Assembly: GCA_026545765.1 (NCBI GenBank)
Contig: CM048839.1
Span: 21,018,566-21,082,565 of the forward strand
From: Plantago major
Lineage: Eukaryota > Streptophyta > Magnoliopsida > Lamiales > Plantaginaceae
Direction: 5' to 3'
DNA: 64,000 bases
Part shown: piece by piece, positions 1 to 12,683 of the stretch
Position numbering within the stretch: the first letter of the stretch is position 1
Layout: every line of letters starts with the position of its first letter
Position numbers and translations under genes: made by a program
Notes under the pieces: generated by a model
Seen by the model: the letters and a program-made list of their open reading frames with translations, nothing else
What the model was told of the DNA's origin: nothing
The model's database searches: none

Positions 1-3000
1 TCACCGTCTTGTTTCGTAATTGAGTTTTATTTGACATGTTTGTTGGTGGATTCCTTTTGAAAGTGTATAGATTTAATTAGCCTTGTAGTTGTTTCAGTGC
101 TTTGTTTAGTTGATTGCTATAGCCTATAGGTGGTATGTGAATAACTGTTACTGTTGTATTGTTTCTGAAAGGAGTTTACTTTTACATATTGATGATGAAT
201 TGCTTTGTAGTAGTATTGAAATTGTGTAGATTTGATTTAAGTAGATTATTTGTTGATTCGGTGCTTAGTTTGATTGTTTGATTTTGCAAATTGCAGGGGG
301 GTTTGGATCATACCTTCTATCTATGGATGAGAAGACGTATAAATTGATCGGTGAGGATTACCCTGGTAATCGAGCTGAGGATGTTAAGAATCCAGGATTG
401 TTGTGGATGATGGGGTTCATCTTTGTTGTTAGTTTTCTCGGACTTTTCAGTCTTGTTCCTCTTAGGAAGGTAGGTCTTTATTAGCGGCATTTAGTTCATT
501 TATGAATATTAACTCTTCTCCATAGTTTCTTGCAATTATTTGTTCTATTTTCTGCTTTTTATGCCTGTATATTAGTTACCTGGTGGAAATACTAGATAGT
601 TATATTATGTGCTATATAGTAGTGCTTCGAATTATTCTTCCCACAATTTTTATGGATACATTTGGCTTAACATGGTTCTTTTTTAGGAACAAAGAACTAC
701 CATTGAATCATGCATTTCAAATACGAACCAGCTGATTTATTTTATCTGTTTCCTTGGCTCTAGGTCATGGTATTGGATTACAAGTTGACGTATCCCAGTG
801 GGACTGCCACCGCAATGTTAATCAACAGCTTCCATACAAATACTGGAGCTGAACTTGCAAAGTAACTTGATTAATCTCTTCAAGTCTTTTTAGTAGTTGT
901 CGATGCGTATTCATTTTATTTGAAATATTGTCAATTTGTTAAATTAAGTTCGCTGTGCAAATTAAACATCTTTGACCATTATCCCTAAACCTCAGACCAG
1001 CTTATTTTGTTGGTATGCTAGATTGGAATTTTAATATTCTTTTTGTGGAGCTAAATCTAAAATTTTATTCAAGTGTTTGATGGAGTTAGAAATTGGATGT
1101 CTTCTTATTTTCACCGTCTCGTTATTGAATTCCAATTGCCTAATTTATAAAAAAAATAAATAAATATGGATTTGGACGTCAGGAGTCAAATGCAAAATAA
1201 AAACCTCCACCTTGAAATTTTGTTGTATTGTTGGCCAAGTGAATTATTATGTTCTAGATTTTGCCACCCTTGAATTTTCTTCCTTCCTGATAATTTTGGT
1301 GAATATATCAGTTCCTACCTAATCTTACATTACCCATTTTGTGTTTTGAGACCTGATAGTATTCTTTTACATCTATTTTTCACAGAAAGCAGGTGAGCTC
1401 CCTGGGAAAATATTTAAGCATAAGTTTCATCTGGAGTTGCTTTAAATGGTTCTTCAGTGGTATCGGCGATTCATGTGGATTTGACAATTTCCCCAGCTTT
1501 GGCTTGACACTGTTCAAGAACACGTAATTCTCTGCCTGTCTAAATGTTGCAGGAATATAGTAGCAAAATATTTACCATTACAATTGTGTGACAGTTCAAA
1601 ATGATCGGCATGTAATTCAGTGGGATCTCATTCGTCTATATGGTCTCATGCAGGTTCTATTTTGACTTTAGTCCGACGTATGTTGGCTGTGGCCTAATTT
1701 GTCCCCACATAGTCAATTGTTCTGTTCTTCTTGGAGCCATTGTATCCTGGGGTCTTCTTTGGCCATTCATTTCAACTCGTGCAGGTGATTGGTATCCAGA
1801 TGGCCTTGGAAGCAATGATTTCAAGGGTCTCTATGGTTACAAGGTACTAGAGATAATAGCCTGCCAAAATGTATTTCTGAGGTTTTGTAATTAGCTGATT
1901 TCTCTCTTCCTTTTAATTTTTATTTTTTCTTAAAAAAAATATGTGCTGATAACTGTCTTTCAAGATTTTTCAATAATAGAAAAGTAAAATAACAAGGGAA
2001 AATAAAGTTTATGTTAAAGGTGCCTCCTGCTTCACTCTTGGAAACTTCAGCTGCTACTTATGAGTCTTAGAGTGAAGCAGTCACAGCTTGCTCTTTGGCT
2101 CTAGCATACGCTTATTGGATGAACCCTTAATCCTTTCTGCCTTTTTGTCATAACTAGCTTACTCATGAACCATCAGTTCATTGAGTATATCCTCAAGTTT
2201 TTATCAGTTTTCTAGTCTTGTCCAAATCTGGATTTCATTTTAAAAGGTTTTATTTACAACTTGGGGCTCTTGAGAATTTGCTCGTAACTGTTGCACCTAC
2301 TTTTCTCTCTCGTTTTTTTTTTTTTTTTAATCTGTCTATAATAGCTTTATTTTGTGTACCTATATAAGCATAATTTGCCATCGTTATAGTGTCTTCCTAA
2401 GGATTAGGCTTATTCCAACCATGTTGTTTGTTATCTTGCAGGTCTTCATAGCCATTTCCATTATTCTTGGTGATGGGCTTTACAATTTGATTAAGATAAT
2501 TTTAGTGACAGTCAAGGAAATATGCTTCAGAAAACAGCTGCTCCCCATCGCAAGGGAAGCTACAGGTGAGAATATTTTCCTGAATTTTCTAGACATTCTG
2601 TTTCATGTATCATGTTTTGTCGCGCTTTAGTATAATGTCATCTATCAGGACTTGCATCATCTCATATATCCAGGAGTATTAATTGTTCTTTTTAGCAATT
2701 TACATGGTCTAAATTTGTATTTATGAAAGTTGGATCAACTCCATGAACTGTCTTATTCATGGATACTAATGGGTTTAACTCTCGTGCAACTACAAATGAT
2801 GCTTCAGCTTAACGTGAAAGATGTAAAGAAAGGATATCCCTTAGTTAATATGATAGTACTACAGTACACCCTCTAGTTGTGAACATATCAAAAAAAAAAT
2901 TATTGTCAAAGACTCAAAGCTGTTAGTGTATTTGTGAATTTTAAATAATTATATACGATAATACGACTCTCATACTGCTACTTTGCAATTCATCCTGAAA

Positions 3001-3936
3001 GATGGTGAGAGCTCGAAGTTACTGCTGGAAGAAAAGAAACGAGATGCAGTTTTCCTCAAAGACAGGATTCCATTCTGGTTTGCTGCATCTGGATATGTTT
3101 GCTTGGTGGCAATATCTGCTGCCACTATGCCAATGATCTTTCCGCCTCTAAAGTGGTATCTGGTTCTGTGTGCATACATAATCGCCCCAGCCCTTGCTTT
3201 CTGCAATTCCTACGGTACTGGGCTAACAGACTGGAGTCTGGCTTCTACCTACGGCAAAATTGGACTTTTTATCATCGCTTCACTTGTAGGAAATCAGGGT
3301 GGGGTGTTAGCAGGTCTAGCTGCTTGTGGTGTTATGATGTCAATTGTCTCCACAGCTGCCGATCTTATGCAAGATTTCAAAACCGGTTACCTCACACTTT
3401 CATCGGCGAAGTCGATGTTTGTAAGTCAACTAGTTGGAACTGCTATGGGCTGTGTGATTGCACCCCTCACATTTTGGATGTACTGGAGTGCCTTCGATAT
3501 TGGATCACCCGACAGTCCATACAAAGCACCTTATGCTGTTATATACCGAGAAATGGCGATCTTGGGCGTAGAAGGTTTCTCAGAACTTCCCAAGCACTGT
3601 CTGGCCTTGTGTTGTGGCTTCTTTTTTGCTGCTTTGGCTATTAATCTTTTGAGAGATCTTGTACCAAAGCGTGTTTCTCAGTACATTCCTATTCCCATGG
3701 CGATGGCTGTGCCATTCTATATTGGAGCTTACTTTGCTATCGACATGTTTGTTGGGACAGTTATATTGTTCATATGGGAGCGGTTGAATAAGAAGGGCGC
3801 CGAAGATTTTGCTCCTGCTGTTGCTTCTGGATTGATATGTGGTGATGGGATATGGACAATACCATCCGCGATTCTGTCCATCTTCAGGGTTAATCCGCCT
3901 ATCTGCATGTACTTCGGTCCTTCTGCAAGTAGCTGA
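1..3936 (+). CDS. YSL metal-nicotianamine transporter (YSL5/7/8-like), 5' truncated by window
   Basis: Oligopeptide-transporter-family membrane protein expected to carry metal-nicotianamine chelates or short peptides across plasma or internal membranes. Exons read as 297-469, 764-861, 1386-1523, 1654-1843, 2442-2565 and about 3002-3936. All introns have GT-AG ends and the frame stays open, giving about 552 residues; related proteins are near 680-700, so the N-terminus and first exon(s) lie upstream and bases 1-296 are intron. Diagnostic stretches: [12 protein letters not shown] at the start, [40 protein letters not shown], and near the end the YSL signature [13 protein letters not shown] followed by PPICM. 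Many hydrophobic segments follow the usual multi-pass layout. The last acceptor (near 3001) has a weak pyrimidine tract and is the least certain junction. The GDGIWT/PPICM tail suits the YSL5/7/8 branch better than YSL1-3, but I could not test this. Confidence 0.93.
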
Positions 3937-6529
3937 ACAACTGAACAAGTAAGGTTGTCTGTCTATCTTGTCTGTGCATTACTGTAGTAGTATTTTCTGA
4001 TAAATGCGGCCTGTAAATAATTTATCCATGTATTATTCCCTCTTTTATACCTAATATTTCATCTTCAAGCTCATTTGTCTTTTCATATCGGTGCCAACTG
4101 TTCAATTAATGTCATTAATGTACATAAATTGAAGTGTGATTGACAAGTAGTGATATCTAGTTATCTTGTGCATTTGATTTGGGATTGTACGTAGAAGTTG
4201 AAAGATCATAGTTCTAAGAAGTTGTTATAGACAACAGTTTTTGTTAACAAAAGAGCAAAAATGTATTGATTTATCGTTTTGTTGGACACTTTAACTTCAC
4301 TCTTGCTCTGTCGTTGACAGAACGGCCTGGTTAGAAATCTAAGAAAATGAATGTATAGGTCTATGTTAGATGGAGTAACTTTGACTTGAAAACAGTGACT
4401 TATTGGATAAGATGAGTAAGTGTAATAATTTGAGCAGCTTTGAAGGAGTGATTTTCTTTTGTCTGTATACTGGCAAGCACCAAATACATGTGAAAGGTAG
4501 TTCAAATGACCTCTGGACATAAAGAGAGAAGCGTGTTGTGAATGACTCCTGTTTATTCTTTTGAAGTGTTTGGATTGGAATGGTTTGATCCATGTTTATG
4601 ATTTGGATTTGAGAAGAGTCATCCTCTTATCTATCTGTTTTCGTGTATTCGCTCACACGAGGCTGTGAACCGAATAACTATACGGTATAGGAAACATCTG
4701 AAGGCTGTTTATGAGTTTGCTCTCATGTTAAGGTTGATGAGAGAATTGTACTGTTGAACAAAAAGAAATGAAGGACCTAAAAGAGAATTGCGCTGAGAGT
4801 GGAGAATAAGAGCTTCTTTTGCTTAATATTTTGACACCTTGCTCATTCTAGGACATGATTAATTTGACAGTTGGTGGGACATTCAATCATTGAAATTAGC
4901 CTCTTTATATTCTGCTAAGAATCATTGCATGCACGATGTTCTCCATTTTCCTTCATGTTCATGAATGAATACAATATGCTTGATTGATTTAAGCCTGATT
5001 AGATATCATACACATGGAGTATACAAACAATTCATAATGGCACTTGTTGAACAGAACATGACTTCTTTATCTGTTTAGTAATTTGCAACCCATCGAATCA
5101 CCAGTAAACGCCAAAGATGTGCTCAAGAGTAAGATAGACACCAATTTTGACATAAAATGGCCAGAGATAAGTATGTGCAAATCTTGAATCACTACTTATG
5201 TCATGACTATGTAATGATAAAGACACTAACATTAAAGGAACAAAGTAAGCCTAAAGAATGGATAGACATCAGTGTTGTTGACATGCTCCATAAGTACTTC
5301 CTGAACTTTGCTTTTTTAATGATGTTCTAATGTGGAGTTGTTTATAATCTAGTTTAGTACATATAATGGAGTGGTTACTGATACTCAATCCAATTCAATA
5401 CAACTTTGCTGTTGAATTTTACCTGTGTTTATGCGTCTCTCTGAGATTTGTTTTGCTAAAACTGTGAAGAAAGTTCCTCTGATACATAAACTTTAGTTAA
5501 GAAAACCTCAACGACCCATGAAATGGAATCATCAAAAGGACCCATTGAATTAGCATCTCCAAGAAGTTGTTTCTTATGATTATGAGATTATCCCTCTTTA
5601 AATTACTAATATTATCTTGATAATGGGCCTAGAGTGGGTCTAAAGTAAACTCCATGTCCCAATTATTCTCTGCCAGGTGGCTTCAAGCTTGATCTCTCCA
5701 TTAGATAATAATTTATGCCTTTGGTTGAGTACCTTGCAAGAGATGGCATCCATTGTGCTGTTTGTTTGCTGCAATCATGGCATGCAAAACTCAAGATAGG
5801 TACTAGGAAACAGAACCACTTCTTTAACCTGCCTTAATTTTCTTTTGTTTATCACTCTCGTCGTAGTGGATTGATATCAATACAGATATGTATTCAATAA
5901 CACGAATAAGATGTCATATCATTTTATAATATTAGTATTAAAACGTCGAAGGCTTGTAGTTACAAAATCGATAACAGTTACTACTAAGTTTTTGTTTGGG
6001 AATCAAATTTAAAAGTAATAATTGTAGGAGCCTTGAAGTCAAGTATTGATGGAGTCAAATCTTCATTATTAGTTGCAGAGTTTTATCCTTCTACAATGTC
6101 CTTTCCATTTCTAGAATCCTGCTCTGCTACAGTTAATCAGGTTGTGATGAAGCTATCAGTGAAAGCAAAGGGAAATGGGTTGTCTATAAATCAAAAAGAA
6201 CAAGTCAAAAGTCAATCCCTGAAACAGTGTAAAGAGGCACAGATCCATTTCCTTTTGACAAAGATGCTACTCCATTTTCTTCTGTGTCTTACCTTGGGAT
6301 TTCAATTCTATTTACTAGTACTACTTTATGTCTTTTTACCCAAAAACACTACCAAGATTTCATCAATCACAGGAGAACACACCTTCACATATTCCCTTTT
6401 TCTTGAAAAAGATCACCTCACCTTCTTCAATAAAAAACCTGTCTTTCTCATCTAATCTTTAAGAGAAGCTGGTGCTATTTATATTACCATAAACCATTAC
6501 AGGAACAGAAGAATAAAAATCAAGTCTTG
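3937..6529. other. Intergenic: YSL 3' UTR and TCP upstream region
   Basis: No credible coding region. The first few hundred bases are AT-rich 3' UTR of the YSL gene. The rest is promoter and 5' UTR sequence of the downstream TCP gene, with a CT- and A-rich stretch just before its start codon. Apparent ORFs here (for example 6033-6455) begin at non-ATG codons and resemble no family I know. No clear transposon ends were seen. Confidence 0.6.
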
Positions 6530-7384
6530 ATGGATCCCAAGAGCTCAAAACATCCACAAGATATGCCAAGCTTCTTAAACCTGCCTTATCAACCATCATC
6601 TTCATCTCCCACAACCCAAAACAACAACAAGAAACCACCAGAGCCCAAAGACTTACAGATTGTAGTTGCAGAAGAAGAATTACAGTCCAAGAAACAGTCT
6701 TTGGCACCAAAAAGAACCTCAAACAAAGATAGGCACACAAAAGTGGAAGGTAGAGGGAGAAGGATCAGGATGCCTGCTCTATGTGCAGCAAGGATCTTCC
6801 AGTTGACAAGAGAATTAGGCCACAAGTCTGATGGTGAAACAATCCAGTGGTTACTCCAACAAGCTGAGCCTTCTATCATTGCTGCTACTGGAACTGGAAC
6901 AATACCTGCTTCTGCTATGGCTTCAGCTGGTAATATTGCTTCTGTTTCTCAGCACAACACTTCTGTTTCATTAGGTTCTTGGCCTATGATTGGTGGGAGT
7001 ATGGGGAGACCCCATGTAGGTGCAGGTGCTGGATTGTGGCCATCTGGTGCTGGTTATGGATTTCATCCATCTTCATCTTCTGGACCATCAATGGGGAATG
7101 AGAGTGGTTCAGGTTATCTAAACAAGATTAGTTTCCCAGGTTTCGACTTGCCGTCTTCTGGGAACATGGGGCACATGAGTTTTACATCTATTTTGGGTGG
7201 TGATTGTGGTACTGGAAGTAGCCAGCAAGTTCCAGGATTGGAGCTTGGATTATCACAGGCATTGATGAGCCAAATGTATCATCAGCAGATGGAGCAGGGT
7301 AGAGTTCAACAAGTACATCAGCAGCAACCTCAAAATCAGCCATCTCCTAAGGATGATTCTCAAGAATCTGGACCATTAGATTAA
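6530..7384 (+). CDS. TCP20: Class I TCP transcription factor, TCP20-like
   Basis: Intronless 284-residue nuclear DNA-binding protein. Class I TCP factors bind GC-rich sites (GGNCCC / site II TGGGCY) and promote cell-cycle, ribosomal-protein and nitrate-response genes. The bHLH-like TCP domain spans about residues 61-119: basic part [20 protein letters not shown], then helices reading [20 protein letters not shown] and [19 protein letters not shown]. The short class I basic region is evident. Three outer features match TCP20: an N-terminal MDPK...FLNLP, the segment DLQIVVA before the domain, and the C-terminal GLELGLSQ / QMYHQQM / KDDSQ-S-G series. The C-terminal third is Gly/Ser- then Gln-rich, probably disordered activation sequence. 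The ATG at 6530 is chosen because the MDPK start is conserved. The family assignment is firm; orthology to TCP20 rests on those flanking motifs. Confidence 0.93.
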   Translation: MDPKSSKHPQDMPSFLNLPYQPSSSSPTTQNNNKKPPEPKDLQIVVAEEELQSKKQSLAPKRTSNKDRHTKVEGRGRRIRMPALCAARIFQLTRELGHKSDGETIQWLLQQAEPSIIAATGTGTIPASAMASAGNIASVSQHNTSVSLGSWPMIGGSMGRPHVGAGAGLWPSGAGYGFHPSSSSGPSMGNESGSGYLNKISFPGFDLPSSGNMGHMSFTSILGGDCGTGSSQQVPGLELGLSQALMSQMYHQQMEQGRVQQVHQQQPQNQPSPKDDSQESGPLD

Positions 7385-8398
7385 GATCTTGGAAGAGATT
7401 TGTTAATCAATGAAGATACATGTGTGGTATTTAGTTGTTTTTTTGCTTTTATTCAAGTATAAAGGACAGATACTACTCTTTATCTTCAACTGTGTCGGCT
7501 TGGCTTGGCCCATATATGCACCAGTTCTTCGAGCGGAGTCGATGTAAGTAGGCCCTTTAAGGCCGAGGAATATTTGTATAGAAGTAGAGCATTTGGAAGA
7601 GAACGACGCTTGTTTCCGACCCTACGTGATTCTTTCTTTGGATCATTTAGCCTATATCCCAGTTCTTTTGGATTCAGGCACAGTTGTTTTTATTTTTGCC
7701 CCTAGCTTCAACCAACTCTTCACAATACTCGGTAACCAATTCGTTGTTCGAAATGCTATAGATAATCTTCTGTTTGTGTAAATTACAGGTCTATTGATGT
7801 GCTGCCATTGTGATAGAATTGCCTCAGTTTCAAAATGGTAAGCTGGCTATTTTGGTTTTTGAATTCATCTAAGGTTTCTGTGAGCCATGGTTAAAGCAAA
7901 TTGTAATTATTTGGTCATAGATGAGCATGGATTGAATGGATATTTTAGCATTCTAGTTCATACTTTCCATATGATAAATGAAAAAGCAATCAAATGTATT
8001 ATTGGTTGATGCAGCTTTAGATTTAATTTTGAGATACCTGTTGCACTGCACTATTAGTGTATTTTACTAATCTGTCAAGTGGAAACAGAACAAATAGAAG
8101 ATGATTCTGATGGAATGAACAATGTCAGGTCAGTTGCTTGAAATCATGTATATGCAATTTACGTAACAGATCTAATTACATCTCATCTACAAACTCAAAC
8201 TTGTAGAGAGTTATGAAGTCTAATTATTTATATTAACTATCCAATACTCTCGCGCCGGTGGCCGGTTTCAACATCTTTAGGGAGGTTAATCGAATGGATG
8301 TATGGAGTTTTTTATGTTTATAAATGTACATTGCAAATTTATGTATATGAACAACAGAGTACCCAATTAAACCAAGAAAGAAAAATGTATGAAACATT
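7385..8398. other. Convergent intergenic region between TCP and CHX genes
   Basis: Holds the 3' UTRs of two convergent genes. AT-rich, with no coding potential beyond short chance ORFs and no recognisable repeat. Confidence 0.6.
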
Positions 8399-11003
8399 TT
8401 ACCCAGTCGAAAATGAGTTATGGTTTGACTGATCCACAGTATGGTGTGAACTTTCCGGACTATCGTTAGGATGTTGGACCACCAGTATTCTTGAACTACT
8501 TTTGTGATCTGGTAGAGCAAACATGTCTCCCACTGTACCTAACTCCGATCCTTCAACCCATTCTGAAAGGCCGAGTATAAGGGGTGATAGTTCGTCATGA
8601 TTCCTTCCTACAATGATAAGCTCAAAATGATTCTCCATTGCTCGGATGATATCAACTGTTCCTGTTGCATCCTTTACTATCCTCTCTACATGAACAACTC
8701 TCTGGTTTCCTTTCATTTGCCTTTTCACTAGATTAATCGCCTTGTTATCCCACAAAGTGTTGACAGAGGTGTCCTTAAGATCTCCAGTGTTTTCAAGGAC
8801 ACGGATTATGGTCAGGTTTATATTCGATTGGCTTACCATTTTTGTCCCTAAAGCAAGTGCCTCACGATCATCACGGCCTCCAATGAAAAATACTGCTACT
8901 TGATGCAAAGGAGATGCTCCCAGTTTTACCTTGGAATCTGAAATTGGGGCACGGTTAACAAGAATAGCTGTAGTACATGGCGATGTCTCGAGGATGTTAT
9001 TGTTCATGATCTTGATCCCTAATTTAGAACATTCAATTGAACCTGCATTGGTATATCTCTTGTGGAAAGGTACAACAATGAGGGATGCTCGTCTAGCAGC
9101 AGCCATTTCATACACCTCGTCATGCATGATTGTGTAACTGGAGATTGCAGTATATGAATGCATTTGTATAGCATCATCATCGTAGCTTTGCTGCAGAAGC
9201 TTGAATGCATTTATGATGTTTCTTGAACCAGGTGCTTTGCTGGAACTTACCCTGGCTAGTTTGTGGGGGATGAGAACCGGGTGTGCCCTACCGACAAGCT
9301 CAATGAAGTGGATAAGACATATGCTTATAGGAACTGATACTGAAGGATTAAGATTTTCAATTAAGCTGTTGATGCCAGAAACATCCGCTTGATCATGCAG
9401 GCATGCGACCATCCGTAACTCAGACTCTAGTGGCAATTCCACCATCCTCCTCTTGCGAGCGATGCGTCTCTTTGTAGGATCATATACGTATTTAAGTATG
9501 GCCGCCGAAATTCCAGTCACAAGTACCATGGACACGCACACCACAATGAATGCATCATTATGTATAATCTGCAAACCAGATCTTGTAAGATAATGTGGAT
9601 TAAACTAAATTTTAAGCCAAAACACACAGACACACACACACCTTTGCTTGTTTCAATGTCTTGAGCAAACTTAGTTCCAGAACACCTTGAACATTCATCA
9701 CCAAACCCATTTGAACGGCTTCCATAAATGGCATTCTGATATACAATGAAGAAAGAAAAGCCCCAACAAACTTTCCCAGGGAAGATAAGAGTGTTATATA
9801 TTGCATATACATATAACTCTCCAATTTTATAGATGATACATTAATGACAAATCCATTTTTTATATAGTAGATTGGCATGAAGATCCAATTTATGATGAGA
9901 TTAAGCCTATCTACGAGAGCTGATCCCAGAGGAGGGCCGGCTGGTATTGCAATCCCAATAATCAAAGGCCCGGTATAGATTCTAACATTTATGGCTTTGC
10001 TAAGAAAGGCAGAAATAAGGACACCAATCATCACTAGCACAATAAAGCCTTCTTTCACTTGTTCTCCCTGTTGAGACTTTCGCAGTGCCCACATAATAAA
10101 CGGTCGGACAACGACAAAAATGAATATGGTATAACAAAGTACTAAGAAAAATTTCGTCAAAGCCCCTGACACTTCACTCGACTGCATATTAACAATAGTG
10201 AGACATACTACAAGACACATTCCACATATGGTACTGACCAATGACGAAGCCAATGCCGTTCTACCAATATCAGAGTTCACCATATTGACTTCACTTAGAT
10301 ACTGCGCAATGATTGGGAAAGTTATGACAGAAGATTGAATCGCAACGGCTGGAAGTGAGTTGAATGTATCCAGATCGAGCGAAAAGTCACCATTTTGTAG
10401 GATGGCTACACCAAACATGCTTAGGAGTATGGCAAATGCAACTGTTGTAATGCCAACTTGGAGGTCATTCTTATCAATCTTCTTGAATATCCAAGGATCC
10501 AATTGCACTCCAACCAAAAAATAGTAGAATATAAATGTAAATAATGACAATGTGTCAATCATAACCATACTTTCGAGCGGGAATACTAAATTTAGAAACC
10601 CAGGTATCCTTCCCAACAGAGATGGACCTATTAATATTCCGGCCTGTTAATTCCAATTAGATAAAAAAAAAAAAAAAACTAATTAAATTAGGAAAAATCA
10701 TTATCAAAGTTATCAAGAAAATAAATGCATTGTTATTCAAATGGCTCTTACTAGCATTTGCGTCACCATGCTTGGTTGGCCTAATGGCCTGAGGAGACGA
10801 GATACTATGAGACTAACCATGCAACCCATGGAGAGCTGTGCCAACAGAAGAGGAACCGAATAGTCAAAAGGACTTGTATGATAAAATAAACCTTTTGACG
10901 TGAACTTATTTACAGGGAGACAAATTGTGGTAAGATTATGTCCAGGGTAAATGATATTTGAATACAGAGCAACGTTTTCAGGTTCCATTACAATCGACCC
11001 CAT
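8399..11003 (-). CDS. CHX-type cation/H+ antiporter-like protein (CPA2 family)
   Basis: Predicted 807-residue membrane protein in three exons: 11003-10752, 10643-9642 and 9568-8399; both introns are GT-AG and phase 0. CHX proteins exchange K+ or other monovalent cations for H+ at plasma and endomembranes and affect pH and osmotic homeostasis. The N-terminal half (to about residue 420) is an array of hydrophobic helices with AGILIGPSLLGR, SLPAVAIQSSVITFPIIAQ and GLVMNVQGVLELSLLKTLK. The C-terminal 390 residues form the cytosolic CHX domain: LPLESELRMVACLHDQ, a middle IVVPFHKRY, FFIGGRDDREALALGTKM and a terminal IIVGRNHDELSPLILGLSEW. Length and exon pattern are normal for the family. Unusual: three membrane positions that normally carry charged residues are replaced (see findings), so transport activity is uncertain. 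The donor of intron 2 lies in a CA/GT dinucleotide run. Confidence 0.92.
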
Positions 11004-11119
11004 TTTGACAATCGATCACCCTGGCCTTCAACGAAGCCCAGAAGGTGATCGGCCGGTGAGAAGATTGTAACAAGGTCCAAAAGTGAGATGATTGTTATGA
11101 TGTTTTTCCCAGTTCCTCC

Positions 11120-11184
11120 ACGGGAAAGAGAAAATGAGGGAGGAAGGGAAAGAAAGAGAGGGAGAGAGAGAGAGGGGGGAGAGA
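11120..11184. repeat. GA/AG-rich microsatellite upstream of CHX
   Basis: Purine-rich tract of GAGAGA and AGGGA units about 120-180 bp upstream of the CHX start codon, read as a CT-rich stretch on the gene's own strand. CT-rich 5' leaders and GAGA tracts are common in plant promoters; a regulatory role is only possible. Confidence 0.6.
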
Positions 11185-11315
11185 CAAAGATGTAGAGACA
11201 ATGTGCGGTATATAGTCATTCTAAATATAGGAACACTAAACTCCATTCGATGTGCTTCTTGACCATAAATTGACAACATTAAATATTTCAAAGAAGAAAC
11301 TCAACAATCGAAAAC

Positions 11316-11587
11316 CACTTAAGATTTACTATGCAATTCCCTATTTAACATGTTGTTTGATCCAATAACCATTAGACAAGTTTAAGATACCATTTCAATA
11401 AAGATAAGCAAAAAGCCCAAATCTCTTCAGCTTTTCCAACTTAACCCATTCAATTATTAACTATTATTAGAATAAAATAAGAATAGAAACATAAAAAATA
11501 AAAAAGAGAACAGCCTTCTCCTTCCACGGTTGTCTTCTCCAAGTTGCCTTACTCCGCCCCGGCCGCCGCATCATCTTCCAGCTTCCC
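11316..11587 (+). repeat. MULE left terminal inverted repeat
   Basis: Inverted partner of about 15012-15289. The best-matching cores are the segments around 11325-11370 and 11440-11580, the latter ending in a GC-rich block (ccgccccggccgc) that also appears inverted on the right. Small indels separate the two copies. Confidence 0.88.
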
Positions 11588-11669
11588 TTCACCTATTCCG
11601 ATCATACACATCTCAATCGATCACCATGGAATCTTGTCCCTAAGCCCTCGTCTATTCGTTAAGCTCAAA

Positions 11670-11771
11670 ATGCGGCGTTTAAATATGCGGTGTCTCCGAT
11701 CGAAATCCGGTGGTTACGTCAGATCGTGTTTTGCGGCTCCTTTTGTCAAAATCACTTCGAATTCCGTCTGA
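11670..11771 (+). CDS. Small 33-residue ORF in a MULE-internal transcription unit
   Basis: The first ATG after the left TIR opens a 33-residue, basic, Arg/Ser-rich reading frame (starts MRRLNMRCLRSKSGG, ends VKITSNSV). A plausible GT-AG intron follows (donor just after 11773, acceptor near 11955), with a downstream exon and AT-rich 3' region to about 12240. I recognise no family. The layout suggests either a mudrB-like second gene reduced to a remnant, or a host gene fragment captured by the MULE. The frame also extends upstream without ATG to 11544 in the TIR. Coding status is doubtful. Confidence 0.3.
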   Translation: MRRLNMRCLRSKSGGYVRSCFAAPFVKITSNSV

Positions 11772-12517
11772 AGGTAATTCTAGTATTATTATACAATTTC
11801 AGATGCATAAATAATTAGAATCGATTTGATTTGATTCGGTTTAATTCTACTTCCACGAACTGTTTGCGAAGAGACAGACAATATCAATCAATCAAATGAA
11901 TACTGTGTCGAGTGCTTTTAATTAGTTTCAGATTTTTGAATTTCGAATTTCGCAGGAAGATGATGAGAATGTGATCACTATCGAGTCTCACGCAATTACA
12001 GAAAAGCGTGAATTGGCGAGAGCTTAGTGTTGCACATACGGGTTTATGAAAGACGAGGCGGAAATGTGGTTATAGTTACTCTTGATGGTCTAAGCCTAAA
12101 AGTTAACTTGGATACATCCAATTCTAAGTTTTCCTAGTTGATGGCAGGCTTGTATATTTTGATTGTTTGGAACTCTGTATTTGTGGCCTTGTACTCTTCT
12201 TTGATGTTAATATGTTATGAATGAAATATGATGCTCTCATATAAATATGATGTTGGTCACTCCTAGCAATTTTGTGTGTTTTCTATTATTACAAGTCAAA
12301 ACTTAATCTCCTGAAATTAAAGTGTATTACTTGGATTTTATGTATACAAGAGTTGAGATGAGTTCTTAAATGGTTCTTAATTTTATCCATGGAGGTTGTG
12401 ACAAGAAAAAGGAAAGGCAAGCAATCTGATCCATTGACCAAGGCAACAATGTTGATTTTCATGGCTCATGTCATTTGGAAATTTACATGTCATAATTTCA
12501 AGATAAAATCTCTAATA

Positions 12518-12564
12518 GCTGCTATAAGAAAGCAAAAGCACTGCTATAAGAAAGCAAAAGCACT
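12518..12564. repeat. Two-copy tandem repeat, about 22 bp
   Basis: The unit ctgctataagaaagcaaaag with its next bases occurs twice head to tail inside the MULE. Probably a replication-slippage duplication, with no evident function. Confidence 0.75.
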
Positions 12565-12683
12565 TGGTTAAGTAGAAAAAAATTGGCAATCAATTGAACT
12601 CAAGTCTCAGTATAAAATGAATCTGTCTATGAAATAATAAGAAATGTCTCAGCAAAAAAAATGATGCAGCTCATAAAAATATG

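Noticed and set aside
6033..6455. 140-codon plus-strand open frame upstream of the TCP gene
   Set aside because: It starts at a non-ATG codon, resembles no known protein and lies in the leader/promoter of the TCP gene.
12389..12571. 60-codon plus-strand ORF inside the MULE
   Set aside because: Its C-terminal part is made by the 22-bp tandem duplication; no family resemblance and no splice context.
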